A stretch of 64,000 nucleotides of DNA, taken from assembly GCA_934463165.1 (NCBI GenBank), contig CAKSJG010000002.1, forward strand, positions 62,001-126,000, read 5' to 3'. This document shows positions 36,914-46,064 of the stretch, piece after piece; positions within the stretch are counted from its first letter, which is position 1, and each line of letters begins with the position of its first letter. The notes under the pieces are model-generated. The model saw only the letters and a program-made list of their open reading frames with translations, had not been told where the DNA came from and did no database searches. The DNA comes from an uncultured Clostridia bacterium (GTDB lineage Bacteria; Bacillota; Clostridia; UMGS1810). The translations under genes were made by a program, and so were the position numbers.

Positions 36914-37609
36914 TTATTTTTTTCTCCAGTTTTCTTTTACAACCTGACGTGCCCGCGCAATAGCAAGAGAGTTTTCGCTGACATCATCCGTAATGGTTGA
37001 TCCGGCGGCAATGAAAGAGTTTTCTTTAATTGTAACCGGTGCAACAAGATTGGCATTGCAGCCTATAAATGCATTGTCCTCAATAACCGTGCGGTGTTTA
37101 CTTTTACCGTCATAGTTAACTGTAACCGTTCCACAGCCGAAATTGATTTCTTTGCCGACATCACTGTCTCCTATATAGGTCAGATGCGACACCTTAGTAC
37201 CGTCGCCTATTGTTGAATTTTTAATTTCAACAAAGTCTCCTATTTTGATATTAGAGCCTATATTGCAATTAGGCCTTATATATGCAAACGGACCGACATT
37301 GGTATCGGAACCGATGGTACTGTCTGTAACAACAGAATTAATAACCTTTGTATTCTCTCCTATAGCAGAATTTTCAACCGTTGTTGAAGGACCTATTACG
37401 CATCCCTTTGATATTTTTGTTTTTCCGCGCAAAAAAGTGCAGGGATAAATTACCGCTCCCGGTTCTATTTCAACATCGGAATCGATATATGTAACCGCAG
37501 GATCAATTATCGTAACTCCGGCTTCCATATGTTTTTTGTTGACAGCCTCTTTTTCAATACGGTATTTCTCCGCAAGAGACGATTTATCTTCCAATTGTTT
37601 ATTACTCAA
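36914..37609 (-). CDS. GlmU C-terminal acetyltransferase domain only (left-handed beta-helix)
   Basis: 231 residues, about half of GlmU. It begins in GlmU's linker helix (KHMEAGVTIIDPAVTYI) and runs through the hexapeptide repeats (VIYPCTFLRGKT, AYIRPNCNIGSN, INFGCGTVTVNYDGKSKHRT) to the C-terminal arm (RARQVVKENW). The whole uridyltransferase domain is missing and there is no room for it upstream, where a promoter lies at 37649-37677. It should acetylate glucosamine-1-phosphate; the uridyltransferase step would need another gene. Start is TTG, with GGAG 8 bases upstream. Order glmU-prs-pth-mfd is the usual one. Confidence 0.85.
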   Translation of the reverse strand: MSNKQLEDKSSLAEKYRIEKEAVNKKHMEAGVTIIDPAVTYIDSDVEIEPGAVIYPCTFLRGKTKISKGCVIGPSTTVENSAIGENTKVINSVVTDSTIGSDTNVGPFAYIRPNCNIGSNIKIGDFVEIKNSTIGDGTKVSHLTYIGDSDVGKEINFGCGTVTVNYDGKSKHRTVIEDNAFIGCNANLVAPVTIKENSFIAAGSTITDDVSENSLAIARARQVVKENWRKK

Positions 37610-37648
37610 ATTTTACACTCCAAACATTATTATTTGACGTACAATAAT

Positions 37649-37677
37649 ATTATACGTATTTTTTGTATTTTTTTCAA
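37649..37677 (-). promoter_or_regulatory. sigma-A promoter of the GlmU-fragment gene and prs
   Basis: TTGAAA (37677-37672), 17-bp spacer, TATAAT (37654-37649), about 40 bp before the TTG start. It shows that the gene truly begins here rather than being cut from a larger one. Confidence 0.7.
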
Positions 37678-37748
37678 GTTATTTTTCAAAAAAACTTTCA
37701 CAACATTTGACATAAAGCCTTATATATTTTTTACATAGGCAATATGCG

Positions 37749-38237
37749 TCAGTTTTCAATATAATTTTTTATTACGCTCCATTTTCCGATCAGGCGTTCA
37801 AGATTCCACGCGGCATTTGCCGGTGATGTTGACGGGAGACAGAAGGCATCTTCGGAAATATCGGGTTTGATATATTTATTATAATATTTTTCGGCTGTTT
37901 TTCCGTTTACGAATATCTGAGTGATATCCGATTCATTAACAATGCGCGCTATATCATTTACCGTGACACTGCGGATGGTGCTGTCAGCGCTTCCGTCTAT
38001 ATCGCAGGAAGCAATAACATCCCAAAGTGCAATGCGATGTCTGATTAAAAAGCTGCGTTTTTCGTCTGTATTTTTCGGCAGAGCATCGCAAACAACGGCA
38101 GAGAGCACTTTCCAAAATCGGTTTTGCGGATGAGCATAAAAAAATTTCTCTTCTCTGGATTTTACCGACGGAAAACTCCCGAGAATAAGTATGCGTGAAT
38201 CTTTGTCATAAATCGGAGTTATGGGATGTATTGTCAT
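37749..38237 (-). CDS. DNA-deoxyinosine (hypoxanthine) glycosylase, UDG superfamily
   Basis: 162 residues. The N-terminal ILGSFPSVKSR and C-terminal LPSTSPANA motifs with an internal HPQNRFW are those of family-6 uracil-DNA-glycosylase-like enzymes that excise hypoxanthine from DNA. TTGGAGA precedes the ATG. Reads in the same direction as topB upstream. Confidence 0.85.
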   Translation of the reverse strand: MTIHPITPIYDKDSRILILGSFPSVKSREEKFFYAHPQNRFWKVLSAVVCDALPKNTDEKRSFLIRHRIALWDVIASCDIDGSADSTIRSVTVNDIARIVNESDITQIFVNGKTAEKYYNKYIKPDISEDAFCLPSTSPANAAWNLERLIGKWSVIKNYIEN

Positions 38238-38275
38238 TTGAATATTTCTCCAATCACAATATTTATTATTTATTT

Positions 38276-40360
38276 TCAGTTAAAGTCAAAAACGGTTTTA
38301 CCGTCTTTGAGCGCAATACGCGCAGAAAATTTTTTGCCCGTTCTGACAGATACAAACGAATCTATGATATCGGTTTTTCCGTCTGTCAAAAGCTTTTTGG
38401 CATTTGTCAGCGATATTACACCGCCGCATATTTTCATTGAAAAAGCAAATTTACAGCCGTCTTTGTAACCGCGGCAGCCGTAACCGAATTTGGTACGGGT
38501 AACATCTTTTCCGCAAAGCGGACATTTTCCGACAACATCTCCCATGAATCCTATGTCATTCTTTTCGGCATCGACACTTTTGCCAAATACTTCCTTTATT
38601 TCATTTTTGGCAAGCTCCACACTATCAGATACGGTAATTTCTCCGCGAAATACGGATTTCAGCGCCATTCCAAGCTCGGATGTTTTATATTTATCCATAT
38701 TTATTCCCATATAACCGAGTGATTCTATCATGTATTCGCCGCCCGGAAGAATGGTATATACGTCTTTTTTCAAGCTTATATATCCGCTTTTCCGCGCATT
38801 ATCTATAATACCTGTTCTTGTGGCTTCCGTTCCGAGTTCAAGACCGCGCAGCATTGCACGGTACTCCTCATCATCATTTTCATCATCCGCGTTACGGTTC
38901 TCGTCACGAAACGGATTTTTAAGATAATTGTTGAGCGTTTCGATTGTATAATGCCGCGGAGGGGTTGTTTCTTTTTCTGTCGGAACAAAATTAACCTTTA
39001 CTTTGTCTCCCTTTTCAAAATTAGGTATTATTTTGTCTTTTTTTGTGTAGTCATCATACTTTGTCCATCCCTTTTGAAGAATGACCGTTCCTTTAACATT
39101 AAATTCCTCGGTATCCGCAACCGAAATTTTTATTTCCGTCTTATCGGCAATGCAATCCTCACCGCAAAAAACTGCAGCAAACCGACGCAGAATTGTTTTA
39201 TACACAGTGAATTCTTCTTCACTAAGTGATGACGCATTCGGAATTTTATACGTCGGAGTAAGAGCCGAATGCGATTCTATTTTTGAATCGTCAAAAATAT
39301 TCTTTCCGGTTTTAAACTTTACATCGTAGCCTATTGATTTGATTTTATCCAGTACTTTTCTTATCTTATCCTTTTCCGCTTCGGCAAGATACTCCGAATT
39401 TGTACGCGGATATGTAACATAGCCCTTTTCATATAAATCCTGAACTATCGAAAGGCTCTTTTCCATAGGCATTTTATATTTTTTTCCGAGGACATTCTGC
39501 AGCTTGGAAAGAGAATAAAGCTTACCGGGCGAGACCGTATCTTTTTTTCTCTTTTTACCGATGACAATCGCATCATTTTCGTTATACTTACGGCAAAGCG
39601 CTTCCGCGGCGCCGTATTCGGATGATGAAAATTTTTTTTTGCTTACAAGCTCAAGAGGAACACCGTCAATTTCTGTCTTACTGACAGGGCAGTAATATTT
39701 TTCGGGTTTAAAATTTCTGATAAGCATATCACGGTCATAAACAGCCTTGACTATAGGAACAATTACTCGCCCGACTCTTAGCAGCGTTCCGGTTTTAAGC
39801 GTGGCATACCTTGTAAGGTTAACGCCGAAAAGCCAGTCTATATATGTTCTTGCATAACCCTCATATGCAAGATTGTCATATTCCGAATCGTCTTTCATTT
39901 CCGCAAGAGCGCTTCTGACCGTTTCATCCGTCTGATCCGGAAGCCAAAGTCGGGTAATTTTTTTATTCTTAACACCTGTTTTTTCTATACAGGTGCGTAC
40001 TATTATTTCACCCTCACGGTCGGAGTCTCCCGCATTGACTATTGTATCTACGTCATCTCTGAGGCACAGATTTTTTATGATTTCAAACTGTCTTTTTACT
40101 CCTTCGTCGGGTTTCCCGCCGCTGCCTTTTCTCAGTTCAAAATGAAACTTTTCGGGAAAACACGGTATGTTTTTCATTGTCCATCTTCCGTCATTATCCG
40201 GGTTATAATATTCTATATCGGCAAGCGAAAACAAATGACCAAACACCCAGGTAATAATATATTCATCGTTTATAAAATATGAACCTTTTTTTGTCTTAAC
40301 ACCGAGAGCGGAAGATATATTCCGTGCAAGACTGGGTTTTTCAGATATAATTAACTTCAA
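38276..40360 (-). CDS. topB: DNA topoisomerase III
   Basis: 694 residues of the type IA family: IISEKPSLARNI, the TOPRIM acidic triad DSDREGE, and the active-site Tyr in YVTYPRTNSEYL. One C-terminal zinc-ribbon-like unit (CPLCGKD...GYGCRGYKDGC) is present. It decatenates DNA via single-strand passage. Start is TTG with GGAGG 5 bases upstream. Confidence 0.95.
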   Translation of the reverse strand: MKLIISEKPSLARNISSALGVKTKKGSYFINDEYIITWVFGHLFSLADIEYYNPDNDGRWTMKNIPCFPEKFHFELRKGSGGKPDEGVKRQFEIIKNLCLRDDVDTIVNAGDSDREGEIIVRTCIEKTGVKNKKITRLWLPDQTDETVRSALAEMKDDSEYDNLAYEGYARTYIDWLFGVNLTRYATLKTGTLLRVGRVIVPIVKAVYDRDMLIRNFKPEKYYCPVSKTEIDGVPLELVSKKKFSSSEYGAAEALCRKYNENDAIVIGKKRKKDTVSPGKLYSLSKLQNVLGKKYKMPMEKSLSIVQDLYEKGYVTYPRTNSEYLAEAEKDKIRKVLDKIKSIGYDVKFKTGKNIFDDSKIESHSALTPTYKIPNASSLSEEEFTVYKTILRRFAAVFCGEDCIADKTEIKISVADTEEFNVKGTVILQKGWTKYDDYTKKDKIIPNFEKGDKVKVNFVPTEKETTPPRHYTIETLNNYLKNPFRDENRNADDENDDEEYRAMLRGLELGTEATRTGIIDNARKSGYISLKKDVYTILPGGEYMIESLGYMGINMDKYKTSELGMALKSVFRGEITVSDSVELAKNEIKEVFGKSVDAEKNDIGFMGDVVGKCPLCGKDVTRTKFGYGCRGYKDGCKFAFSMKICGGVISLTNAKKLLTDGKTDIIDSFVSVRTGKKFSARIALKDGKTVFDFN

Positions 40361-40374
40361 TTTTACCTCCGTAC

Positions 40375-41235
40375 TTATTCGCTGAACAGTCTTTTTGTCT
40401 TTCTTGATATTGCCGCCTTCAGGTCTGCGTCAAAATCATTAAATTCGGATATTGCCGCAATCATGCCGGCATATGCTTTATTTATGTAGTTTAAATCTAT
40501 ATCCTTTAAAATTTTTTCTTGCCTCAGAATATAGTCATAATCCAGATTTGAAATATCCGCTTCCGGATTGGCAATATAGTCTTTTGAAGAAATTTTACTT
40601 AATATATCATCACAGAGAGATTTGTCCGATGCAAGAGCAACCTTAATGAGAAAATGCCCGATCTTCTCGAGCATAAGCGGATACGTCTTTAAAAAATCAA
40701 TGCCGGTTGTGTATATGCATTTTTCTTTAGGTGTTAAAAATGTGCAATTAAGCTCAAGCATATCCGTCAGATATTTCACCTCGTCGTATCTGTCTCCGTA
40801 GCCCTCGGATATAACATGATAAGCTCTGTTTGGGCGGGAAGCTTTTGAAAGAATCGGAAGCAAAAACGAAACATAGGTATTTTCGGAACTGAAATCAAGA
40901 ATATCCGCATTGAAACCGGGATCAAAATGACATATTATCTTATCTTTTATTCCGCTTCTCTTTAAACGCCTCGGAAGAGAATGTAAGCCGTTTTTTGACA
41001 AAAACACAAATATTATATCAGCTTTTTTAAAAACTTCTTCCATTGAATAATGAACGTACATATCATTTTCTGCGGCAAAAATTGCCGATCTGCTTATATC
41101 CGATATATAAACACCGCCGAGCTCCAGCGGAGGAGTGATACCGGGGTGTTCATGCCTGTACATTTTGATGTAACGTCTCAGCGCGGATGTAACCGACATA
41201 GCTGTTTTTGAAATACCTAAATATGAAACCTTCAT
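40375..41235 (-). CDS. Rossmann-type protein, DUF2520/P5CR-like
   Basis: 286 residues. The first strand MKVSYLGISKTAMSVTSAL gives a modified dinucleotide-binding loop (G-I-S-K-T-A rather than GxGxxG); ADIIFVFLSKNGL and IICHFDPGFN fit the second half of a Rossmann fold; the C-terminal half is helical. This resembles DUF2520-type reductases, but the loop is unusual and activity is not assured. It shares one base with the upstream PHP gene (TAATG), so the two are coupled. Confidence 0.6.
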   Translation of the reverse strand: MKVSYLGISKTAMSVTSALRRYIKMYRHEHPGITPPLELGGVYISDISRSAIFAAENDMYVHYSMEEVFKKADIIFVFLSKNGLHSLPRRLKRSGIKDKIICHFDPGFNADILDFSSENTYVSFLLPILSKASRPNRAYHVISEGYGDRYDEVKYLTDMLELNCTFLTPKEKCIYTTGIDFLKTYPLMLEKIGHFLIKVALASDKSLCDDILSKISSKDYIANPEADISNLDYDYILRQEKILKDIDLNYINKAYAGMIAAISEFNDFDADLKAAISRKTKRLFSE

Positions 41236-41924
41236 TAAATACCTGCCCCTTCAAGATTATCTCTGACATTTGTTTTTAAAATCTCAACGAGTTTTTCAGA
41301 ATTTGTTATTTTTTCATCGGTAATAAGCGCTACCCTCGCCTCACCGCCGACAAAGTGGCAGTCAGAACCGCCGCATGTCAGAAGATCATATTTTTTTGCC
41401 CAAGCGGATGCAATATCATTTCTTGAATCATGGCCCGCATGACCGTTAAGTATTTCAATGCCGTCTGTTTTTGACGGATTAACCACTGTCATTCCGTCTC
41501 TGAACGGATGAGCCTGAAACACAAGCATATTGTTTTCGTGAGCAAGTGAAACAAATTCTTTTAAATGCATGTTAAGTAAATTATGCTCATCGTCACGATT
41601 GTGCTGCCTGATAAATTCTTCTGTCATACCGTATACAAGATAATCGTTCGCTGTGTAAATATTTCTGTATTCCATGCCCAAAAGTATGCTTATTCTTCCC
41701 TTAGCTTCTTTCAGCAGGCTTTTATACCCGTTTATAAAAAATGTGTTTTTTTCCTCCCACGATGCATCATGCAGCCTCTCAAAAGTATATACGGAATAAT
41801 GATTTGTGAGCACTATTGTATTATATCCGTTTTTTTCGTAGCAGCTGACCAATTCCTCATCAGAAATAGAAGCACAAGCGCTGACGTTTGCGCTGTGACA
41901 GTGAAGTTCTGTTTTAAATTTCAT
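41235..41924 (-). CDS. PHP-domain metal-dependent phosphoesterase
   Basis: 229 residues. ELHCHSANVSACASIS opens the domain with two metal-binding His; VLTNHYSVYT, LLGMEYR, VFQAHPFRD and GGSDCHF supply the others. PHP proteins are usually phosphoesterases; the substrate is unknown. Strong GGAGG site. Coupled to the following Rossmann-type gene. Confidence 0.85.
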   Translation of the reverse strand: MKFKTELHCHSANVSACASISDEELVSCYEKNGYNTIVLTNHYSVYTFERLHDASWEEKNTFFINGYKSLLKEAKGRISILLGMEYRNIYTANDYLVYGMTEEFIRQHNRDDEHNLLNMHLKEFVSLAHENNMLVFQAHPFRDGMTVVNPSKTDGIEILNGHAGHDSRNDIASAWAKKYDLLTCGGSDCHFVGGEARVALITDEKITNSEKLVEILKTNVRDNLEGAGI

Positions 41925-42013
41925 ATCTGTAACCCTCCAAGCTCCTTAATATCAGAATTTCGTTCAAATCTCTTATATGACAAATAAGTATATAAATATT
42001 AACATAAAAAATT

Positions 42014-42493
42014 TTATTTATGATATTTTTCATTTGAATTAATTTTGAAGCATCTGTAAATCTGCTCTGATAAAATGACCCTCATAAGCTGATGCGGAAA
42101 AGTCATGCGTGAAAAGCTTAATTTAAAATCCGACATAGCCTTTATGTCATCGGAAAGACCAAGTGACCCGCCTATAACAAAAGAAATTTTGCTTTTCCCG
42201 AAATTCATTACCGATGATATTTTTTCGGCAAATTCCTCGCTCGAAATCTGTTTTCCCTCAACACAAAGAGATATTATATATTCACTTCCGTTTAAATGCT
42301 TTTTAATTCTTTCGCCCTCGGCTTTTTTGATTTTGGCTTCTTCGGAGGACGAAGCATTATCGGGTATTTTTTCGTCGGAAACCTCTGCATAAGAAAAATC
42401 ACAAAACCTATGCAAACGTTTTGAATATTCCGAAACGGCCTCTTTTAAATACTTCTCTTTAAGCTTACCTACGCATATAACGGTAATTTTCAT
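42014..42493 (-). CDS. rlmH: 23S rRNA pseudouridine-1915 N3-methyltransferase RlmH
   Basis: 159 residues, exactly the family length. MKITVICVGKLKEKYLKEAV, the SAM knot with GGSLGLSDDI, and RMTFPHQLMRVILSEQIYR are SPOUT/RlmH features. The ORF extends to 42574, but that region holds a promoter and a terminator; the ATG at 42493 follows AAAGGA. Confidence 0.96.
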   Translation of the reverse strand: MKITVICVGKLKEKYLKEAVSEYSKRLHRFCDFSYAEVSDEKIPDNASSSEEAKIKKAEGERIKKHLNGSEYIISLCVEGKQISSEEFAEKISSVMNFGKSKISFVIGGSLGLSDDIKAMSDFKLSFSRMTFPHQLMRVILSEQIYRCFKINSNEKYHK

Positions 42494-42525
42494 CGTTTTT
42501 TTCCTTTCAGTCAAAAGTGTAAAAT

Positions 42526-42567
42526 AAAAATATCCTGAATTGATTATATCAAAAACAGGATATTTTT
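42526..42567 (-). terminator. terminator after the cysteine desulfurase gene
   Basis: AAAAATATCCTG and CAGGATATTTTT form a 12-bp inverted repeat ending in a T run, 22 bases after the desulfurase stop. The rlmH promoter -10 box lies in its loop. Confidence 0.75.
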
Positions 42568-42571
42568 GCAA
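42543..42571 (-). promoter_or_regulatory. sigma-A promoter of rlmH, inside a terminator
   Basis: TTGCAA (42571-42566), 17-bp spacer, TATAAT (42548-42543). The -35 box overlaps the first arm and the -10 box the loop of the preceding terminator hairpin. Confidence 0.7.
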
Positions 42572-42588
42572 CATGTTTACATAAAATT

Positions 42589-43716
42589 CTACATATGTTC
42601 CAATGCATACAACAGTATTTTAATATCAGAAGTATCATTAAAAACACCTAAGCTGACTCTGACAGTACCGTTTTCGGATGTTTTTAGCGCTTCATGCGCT
42701 TTATACGCACAGTGATATCCTGCTCTGGTTGCTATTGAATAATCAGAATTCAGATAATCGGAGACGGACACACTGTCTGACTCCGAATGGCAAAACGAGA
42801 TGACACCTGTCCTGCCCAAGCAGCCGTTAACACCAACGATCGATATTTTTTTATTTTCTGAAAGTCCGCCTAAAAGATATGAGGTTAAAGACAATTCGTG
42901 TTTCAGTATATTTTCCTTACCGTTTTGATTTATAAAACGTATACCCTCGGCAAGGGCACATATCCCCGGAACGTTAAGCGTGCCGCTTTCAAATCTGTCT
43001 GGCAGCTCGCGCGGCTGATGCAGATGACGGGAATAGCTGCCTGTTCCGCCGCAGATAAGCGGATTTAAGGCAATATCGGAATTGATGCACAAGACCCCCG
43101 TGCCCATCGGACCGTAAAGTGATTTATGCCCCGGTGCCGCAAGAAAATCAATACCTTGTTTTTTCATATCTATATCAAGTATTCCCGCACTCTGGGAAGC
43201 GTCAAGCAAAAAAGGTATATTATGCCGGTGTGCAATCTCGGCGACTTTTTCTGCAGGCATTATTGTTCCGCAGACATTTGACACATGCGTCATAACTATA
43301 AGCGCTGTGTTAGGACGGATAAGCTGTTCTATCTTTTCTGCACTTACATAGCCGTTTTCATCGGCATGCGCCATTGACGAATCAACCTTGTTTCTCAATG
43401 AAAATATCGGCCTCATAACGGAATTATGATCCATCTCCGTGTAAATAACATGATCTCCTGGGTTTAATATTCCGTATATCACAAGGTTAAGCGCATGAGT
43501 TGCATTTGAGGTAAATATAACATTTCCGGGATTATCAAGCCCGAAAAAATCCGAAACAAGCTCACGGCACTCATACACTTTTTCTCCGCTTCGAAGTACC
43601 ATATCGGATGCTCCGCGCCCGGGATTTGCTCCGTATTTTGTCATACACTCGGTAATTTCGTTTATAACGGCAGCAGGCTTAGGCCATGTTGTTGCGGCAT
43701 TGTCGAGATATATCAT
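42589..43716 (-). CDS. cysteine desulfurase family protein (NifS/SufS-type)
   Basis: 375 residues, PLP-dependent class V aminotransferase fold. The PLP Lys lies in APGHKSLYGPMGTG; the sulfur-carrying Cys is in RAGYHCAYKAH; LLDASQSAGIL and MTHVSNVCG are typical. It belongs to the short SufS-like branch often found next to a DUF3343 gene, as here. It takes sulfur (or selenium) from cysteine (selenocysteine). Confidence 0.9.
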   Translation of the reverse strand: MIYLDNAATTWPKPAAVINEITECMTKYGANPGRGASDMVLRSGEKVYECRELVSDFFGLDNPGNVIFTSNATHALNLVIYGILNPGDHVIYTEMDHNSVMRPIFSLRNKVDSSMAHADENGYVSAEKIEQLIRPNTALIVMTHVSNVCGTIMPAEKVAEIAHRHNIPFLLDASQSAGILDIDMKKQGIDFLAAPGHKSLYGPMGTGVLCINSDIALNPLICGGTGSYSRHLHQPRELPDRFESGTLNVPGICALAEGIRFINQNGKENILKHELSLTSYLLGGLSENKKISIVGVNGCLGRTGVISFCHSESDSVSVSDYLNSDYSIATRAGYHCAYKAHEALKTSENGTVRVSLGVFNDTSDIKILLYALEHM

Positions 43717-43730
43717 AGCAAAGGCACCTC

Positions 43731-43976
43731 TTATCTTAATTTTTCATAATCCATTTCTCTGTATATGCCCTTTGTGGACAACCCGTTCTGAGTCACAAGA
43801 TCCCATACGGTATCAATATGCTCAATGCTGAATCTCAGGCAATAGCTGCAGCTTACAATCGGCAAAGCCTTCGGAGTCTGCATCAGGGTCGAGTTGATAC
43901 GAAATTTTTTGTAAAGTACGCTTTTTACTCTGTTTGCTGTTGTAGCAGAGGCAAAAACAATCAAACAAAATTTCAT
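43731..43976 (-). CDS. DUF3343 protein, putative Se/S carrier
   Basis: 81 residues starting MKFCLIVFASATTANRVK, with a central SCSYCLRFS segment, fitting DUF3343. The family is often adjacent to cysteine desulfurases and is thought to carry sulfur or selenium; that role is inferred. Strong GAGGAGG site at 5-6 bases decides the ATG at 43976 over an upstream ATG at 44006. Followed closely by the desulfurase gene. Confidence 0.85.
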   Translation of the reverse strand: MKFCLIVFASATTANRVKSVLYKKFRINSTLMQTPKALPIVSCSYCLRFSIEHIDTVWDLVTQNGLSTKGIYREMDYEKLR

Positions 43977-44045
43977 GATATTTCCTCCTCTGTTTAATAT
44001 ATTCACATAACTGCAATGAAGTTACCGCGATTAACTTTTTATGAC

Positions 44046-44079
44046 AAAAGCGCCATGCCCTTTCGGACACAGCGCTTTT
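44046..44079 (-). terminator. terminator after lplC (GAAA tetraloop)
   Basis: AAAAGCGC and GCGCTTTT flank a fully paired inner helix (TGTGTCC with GGGCATG, using G-T pairs on the minus strand) closed by a GAAA tetraloop. The G-U pairs indicate function as minus-strand RNA, after the lplBC operon. Confidence 0.8.
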
Positions 44080-44107
44080 AATGCAATATAATATTTTTTA
44101 ACGTTTA

Positions 44108-44980
44108 TTAACCTTTTACCGCACCTATCATTATACCTTTTACAAAGTATTTCTGAACGAAAGGATAAACAATAAGGATAGGTATTGTTGCAACGAGTAT
44201 TGTTGCATATTTGATATTTTCGGCAAGACCTATATTATCAACAGCACCTGCATCGGCATCTGTTTTGTCCTGAAGAAGAATCGCACGGAGTGCAAGCTGA
44301 AGCGGAACTTTTTTGGTATCGTTGATATAAAGCATAGCATTGAACCATGCATTCCAATATGCAACACCGTAGAAAAGAACCATAACCGCCAATATAGCTT
44401 TTGAAAGCGGCAGAACTATGTTCCACAGAACGTGAATGTCATTTCCGCCGTCAACCTTAACGGATTCTTCAAGGCTGGCGGGAATTGCCGCAAAGTTTGT
44501 TCTCATAACTATCATGTTATATACACTGATACATCCCGGTACGATAAGCACGAGAAGTGAGTTATCGAGATGAAGAATCTGTGTGAACACTATGTATGTC
44601 GGGATCATTCCGCCGCCGAAATACATTGTAAAGAGCATCATCCATGTAAGAAAGCCTCTTATTGCAAAGTTCTTTCTTGTAAGAAGAAATGATGCGATGG
44701 ATGTCATAGCAACAGAAAGAAGCGTACCTACAACAACGACAAAGATCGTTACAAGATATCCCGTACGGATTGTAGGCATTGTAAGAACCTTTGTATATGC
44801 CGCAAAGCTGAAGCCCTTAGGCAGAAGCATAAGAGAACCTGCGTTACCTACTATATTTTTTGACAATGAACACGTTACGCAATACCAAAACGGATAAAGA
44901 GTTATGATAATCATAAGTGCCATAAACAATATGTTAAATACATTAAATATTTTTTCACCGATACTCGGTTTATATACCAT
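44108..44980 (-). CDS. carbohydrate ABC transporter permease, LplC-type
   Basis: 290 residues with six TM segments and the permease EAA loop (SLEESVKVDGGNDIHVLWNIVLPLSK). The final KGIMIGAVKG is typical for LplC/YtcP-type CUT1 permeases, which import oligosaccharides or sugar acids. A strong GGAGGA site. Second gene of a pair with LplB; neither a binding protein nor an ATPase lies beside them. Confidence 0.93.
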   Translation of the reverse strand: MVYKPSIGEKIFNVFNILFMALMIIITLYPFWYCVTCSLSKNIVGNAGSLMLLPKGFSFAAYTKVLTMPTIRTGYLVTIFVVVVGTLLSVAMTSIASFLLTRKNFAIRGFLTWMMLFTMYFGGGMIPTYIVFTQILHLDNSLLVLIVPGCISVYNMIVMRTNFAAIPASLEESVKVDGGNDIHVLWNIVLPLSKAILAVMVLFYGVAYWNAWFNAMLYINDTKKVPLQLALRAILLQDKTDADAGAVDNIGLAENIKYATILVATIPILIVYPFVQKYFVKGIMIGAVKG

Positions 44981-45001
44981 TTTATTCGTCCTCCTTTATA
45001 A

Positions 45002-45964
45002 TTAGAATAAGCTCGATTCACTGAATTTTTTGGAAATAGTATTTGCAATCGAAAGGAAAATGATATTAACCACTGACTGGAAAATACCGACAGCTGACGA
45101 AAGCGAATATTTTGCCGATCCGCCGCCGAATGATTTTTCGTATACATACGAAGAAATAACTCGTGCAACGTTTTTAGTGTAGTCTGTCTGAAGAAGAATA
45201 ACTTTTTCGTATCCTACACTGAGAACCGTACCCATTCTCATAATAAAGAGGATGATAATTGTTGAAGCTATACCGGGAAGTGTGATATGTATAATCTGCT
45301 TCCATTTTCCGGCGCCGTCTATAACGGCTGCCTCATAGAGCTCCTGGTCAATTGAGCTGAGAGCAGAAAGATAAATGATACTTCCCCATCCGACGCCCTG
45401 CCATATATCGGAACCTACAAATATTGCTCTGAACCATGTCGGCTCAAGCATATAGTCTGTCTTGGCACCGCCGAGCATATGAATAAGCGCTGTAAGAATA
45501 CCGTCTTCACGGAAGAATCTTGTTATCATACCGCAGATAACGACAAGTGATATAAAATGCGGAAGATAGGTAATTGTCTGGATAACCTTTTTGTATTTAA
45601 GGCTTTTGATTTCATTGAGCATAAGCGCAAAGATAATCGGAGCCGGGAATCCGAACAATATACTGTAAAAGCTGATGAGAATTGTGTTTTTCAGAATTGA
45701 GAAGAACAGCGGGCTTGCAATGAAATCATAAAAATTCTGAAACCCGTACATGCCTGCCCATGCAGTTCCGAGAATACCCTTAATCGGTTTGTAATTATCT
45801 TTAAAAGCTATTACAAGACCAAACATCGGCAAATAGCAAAACAGAGCAAAATATACTATAACAGGTATAGACATTATGTAAAGAATATAGTTTTGCTTTA
45901 ATTCTTCGCCTATGCGGACTCCCAATCCTTTCTTGATTTTTGTTTGTTCAATTTGGTTTTTCAC
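45002..45964 (-). CDS. carbohydrate ABC transporter permease, LplB-type
   Basis: 320 residues with six TM segments; EAA loop ELYEAAVIDGAGKWKQIIHITLPG. Early YILYIMSIPVIVYFALFCYLPMFG is typical of LplB. Start is GTG at 45964 with GGAGGG upstream. First gene of the lplBC pair; divergent from an AraC gene that may control it. Confidence 0.93.
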   Translation of the reverse strand: MKNQIEQTKIKKGLGVRIGEELKQNYILYIMSIPVIVYFALFCYLPMFGLVIAFKDNYKPIKGILGTAWAGMYGFQNFYDFIASPLFFSILKNTILISFYSILFGFPAPIIFALMLNEIKSLKYKKVIQTITYLPHFISLVVICGMITRFFREDGILTALIHMLGGAKTDYMLEPTWFRAIFVGSDIWQGVGWGSIIYLSALSSIDQELYEAAVIDGAGKWKQIIHITLPGIASTIIILFIMRMGTVLSVGYEKVILLQTDYTKNVARVISSYVYEKSFGGGSAKYSLSSAVGIFQSVVNIIFLSIANTISKKFSESSLF

Positions 45965-46064
45965 TAATACCGCCCTCCAAGTGGTGTAATTCTTACATCC
46001 GTATGCAAAAATTACATTTGTGATATAAATTAACTTCGTACGGGCAAAACAAGTTTAAACTCGT

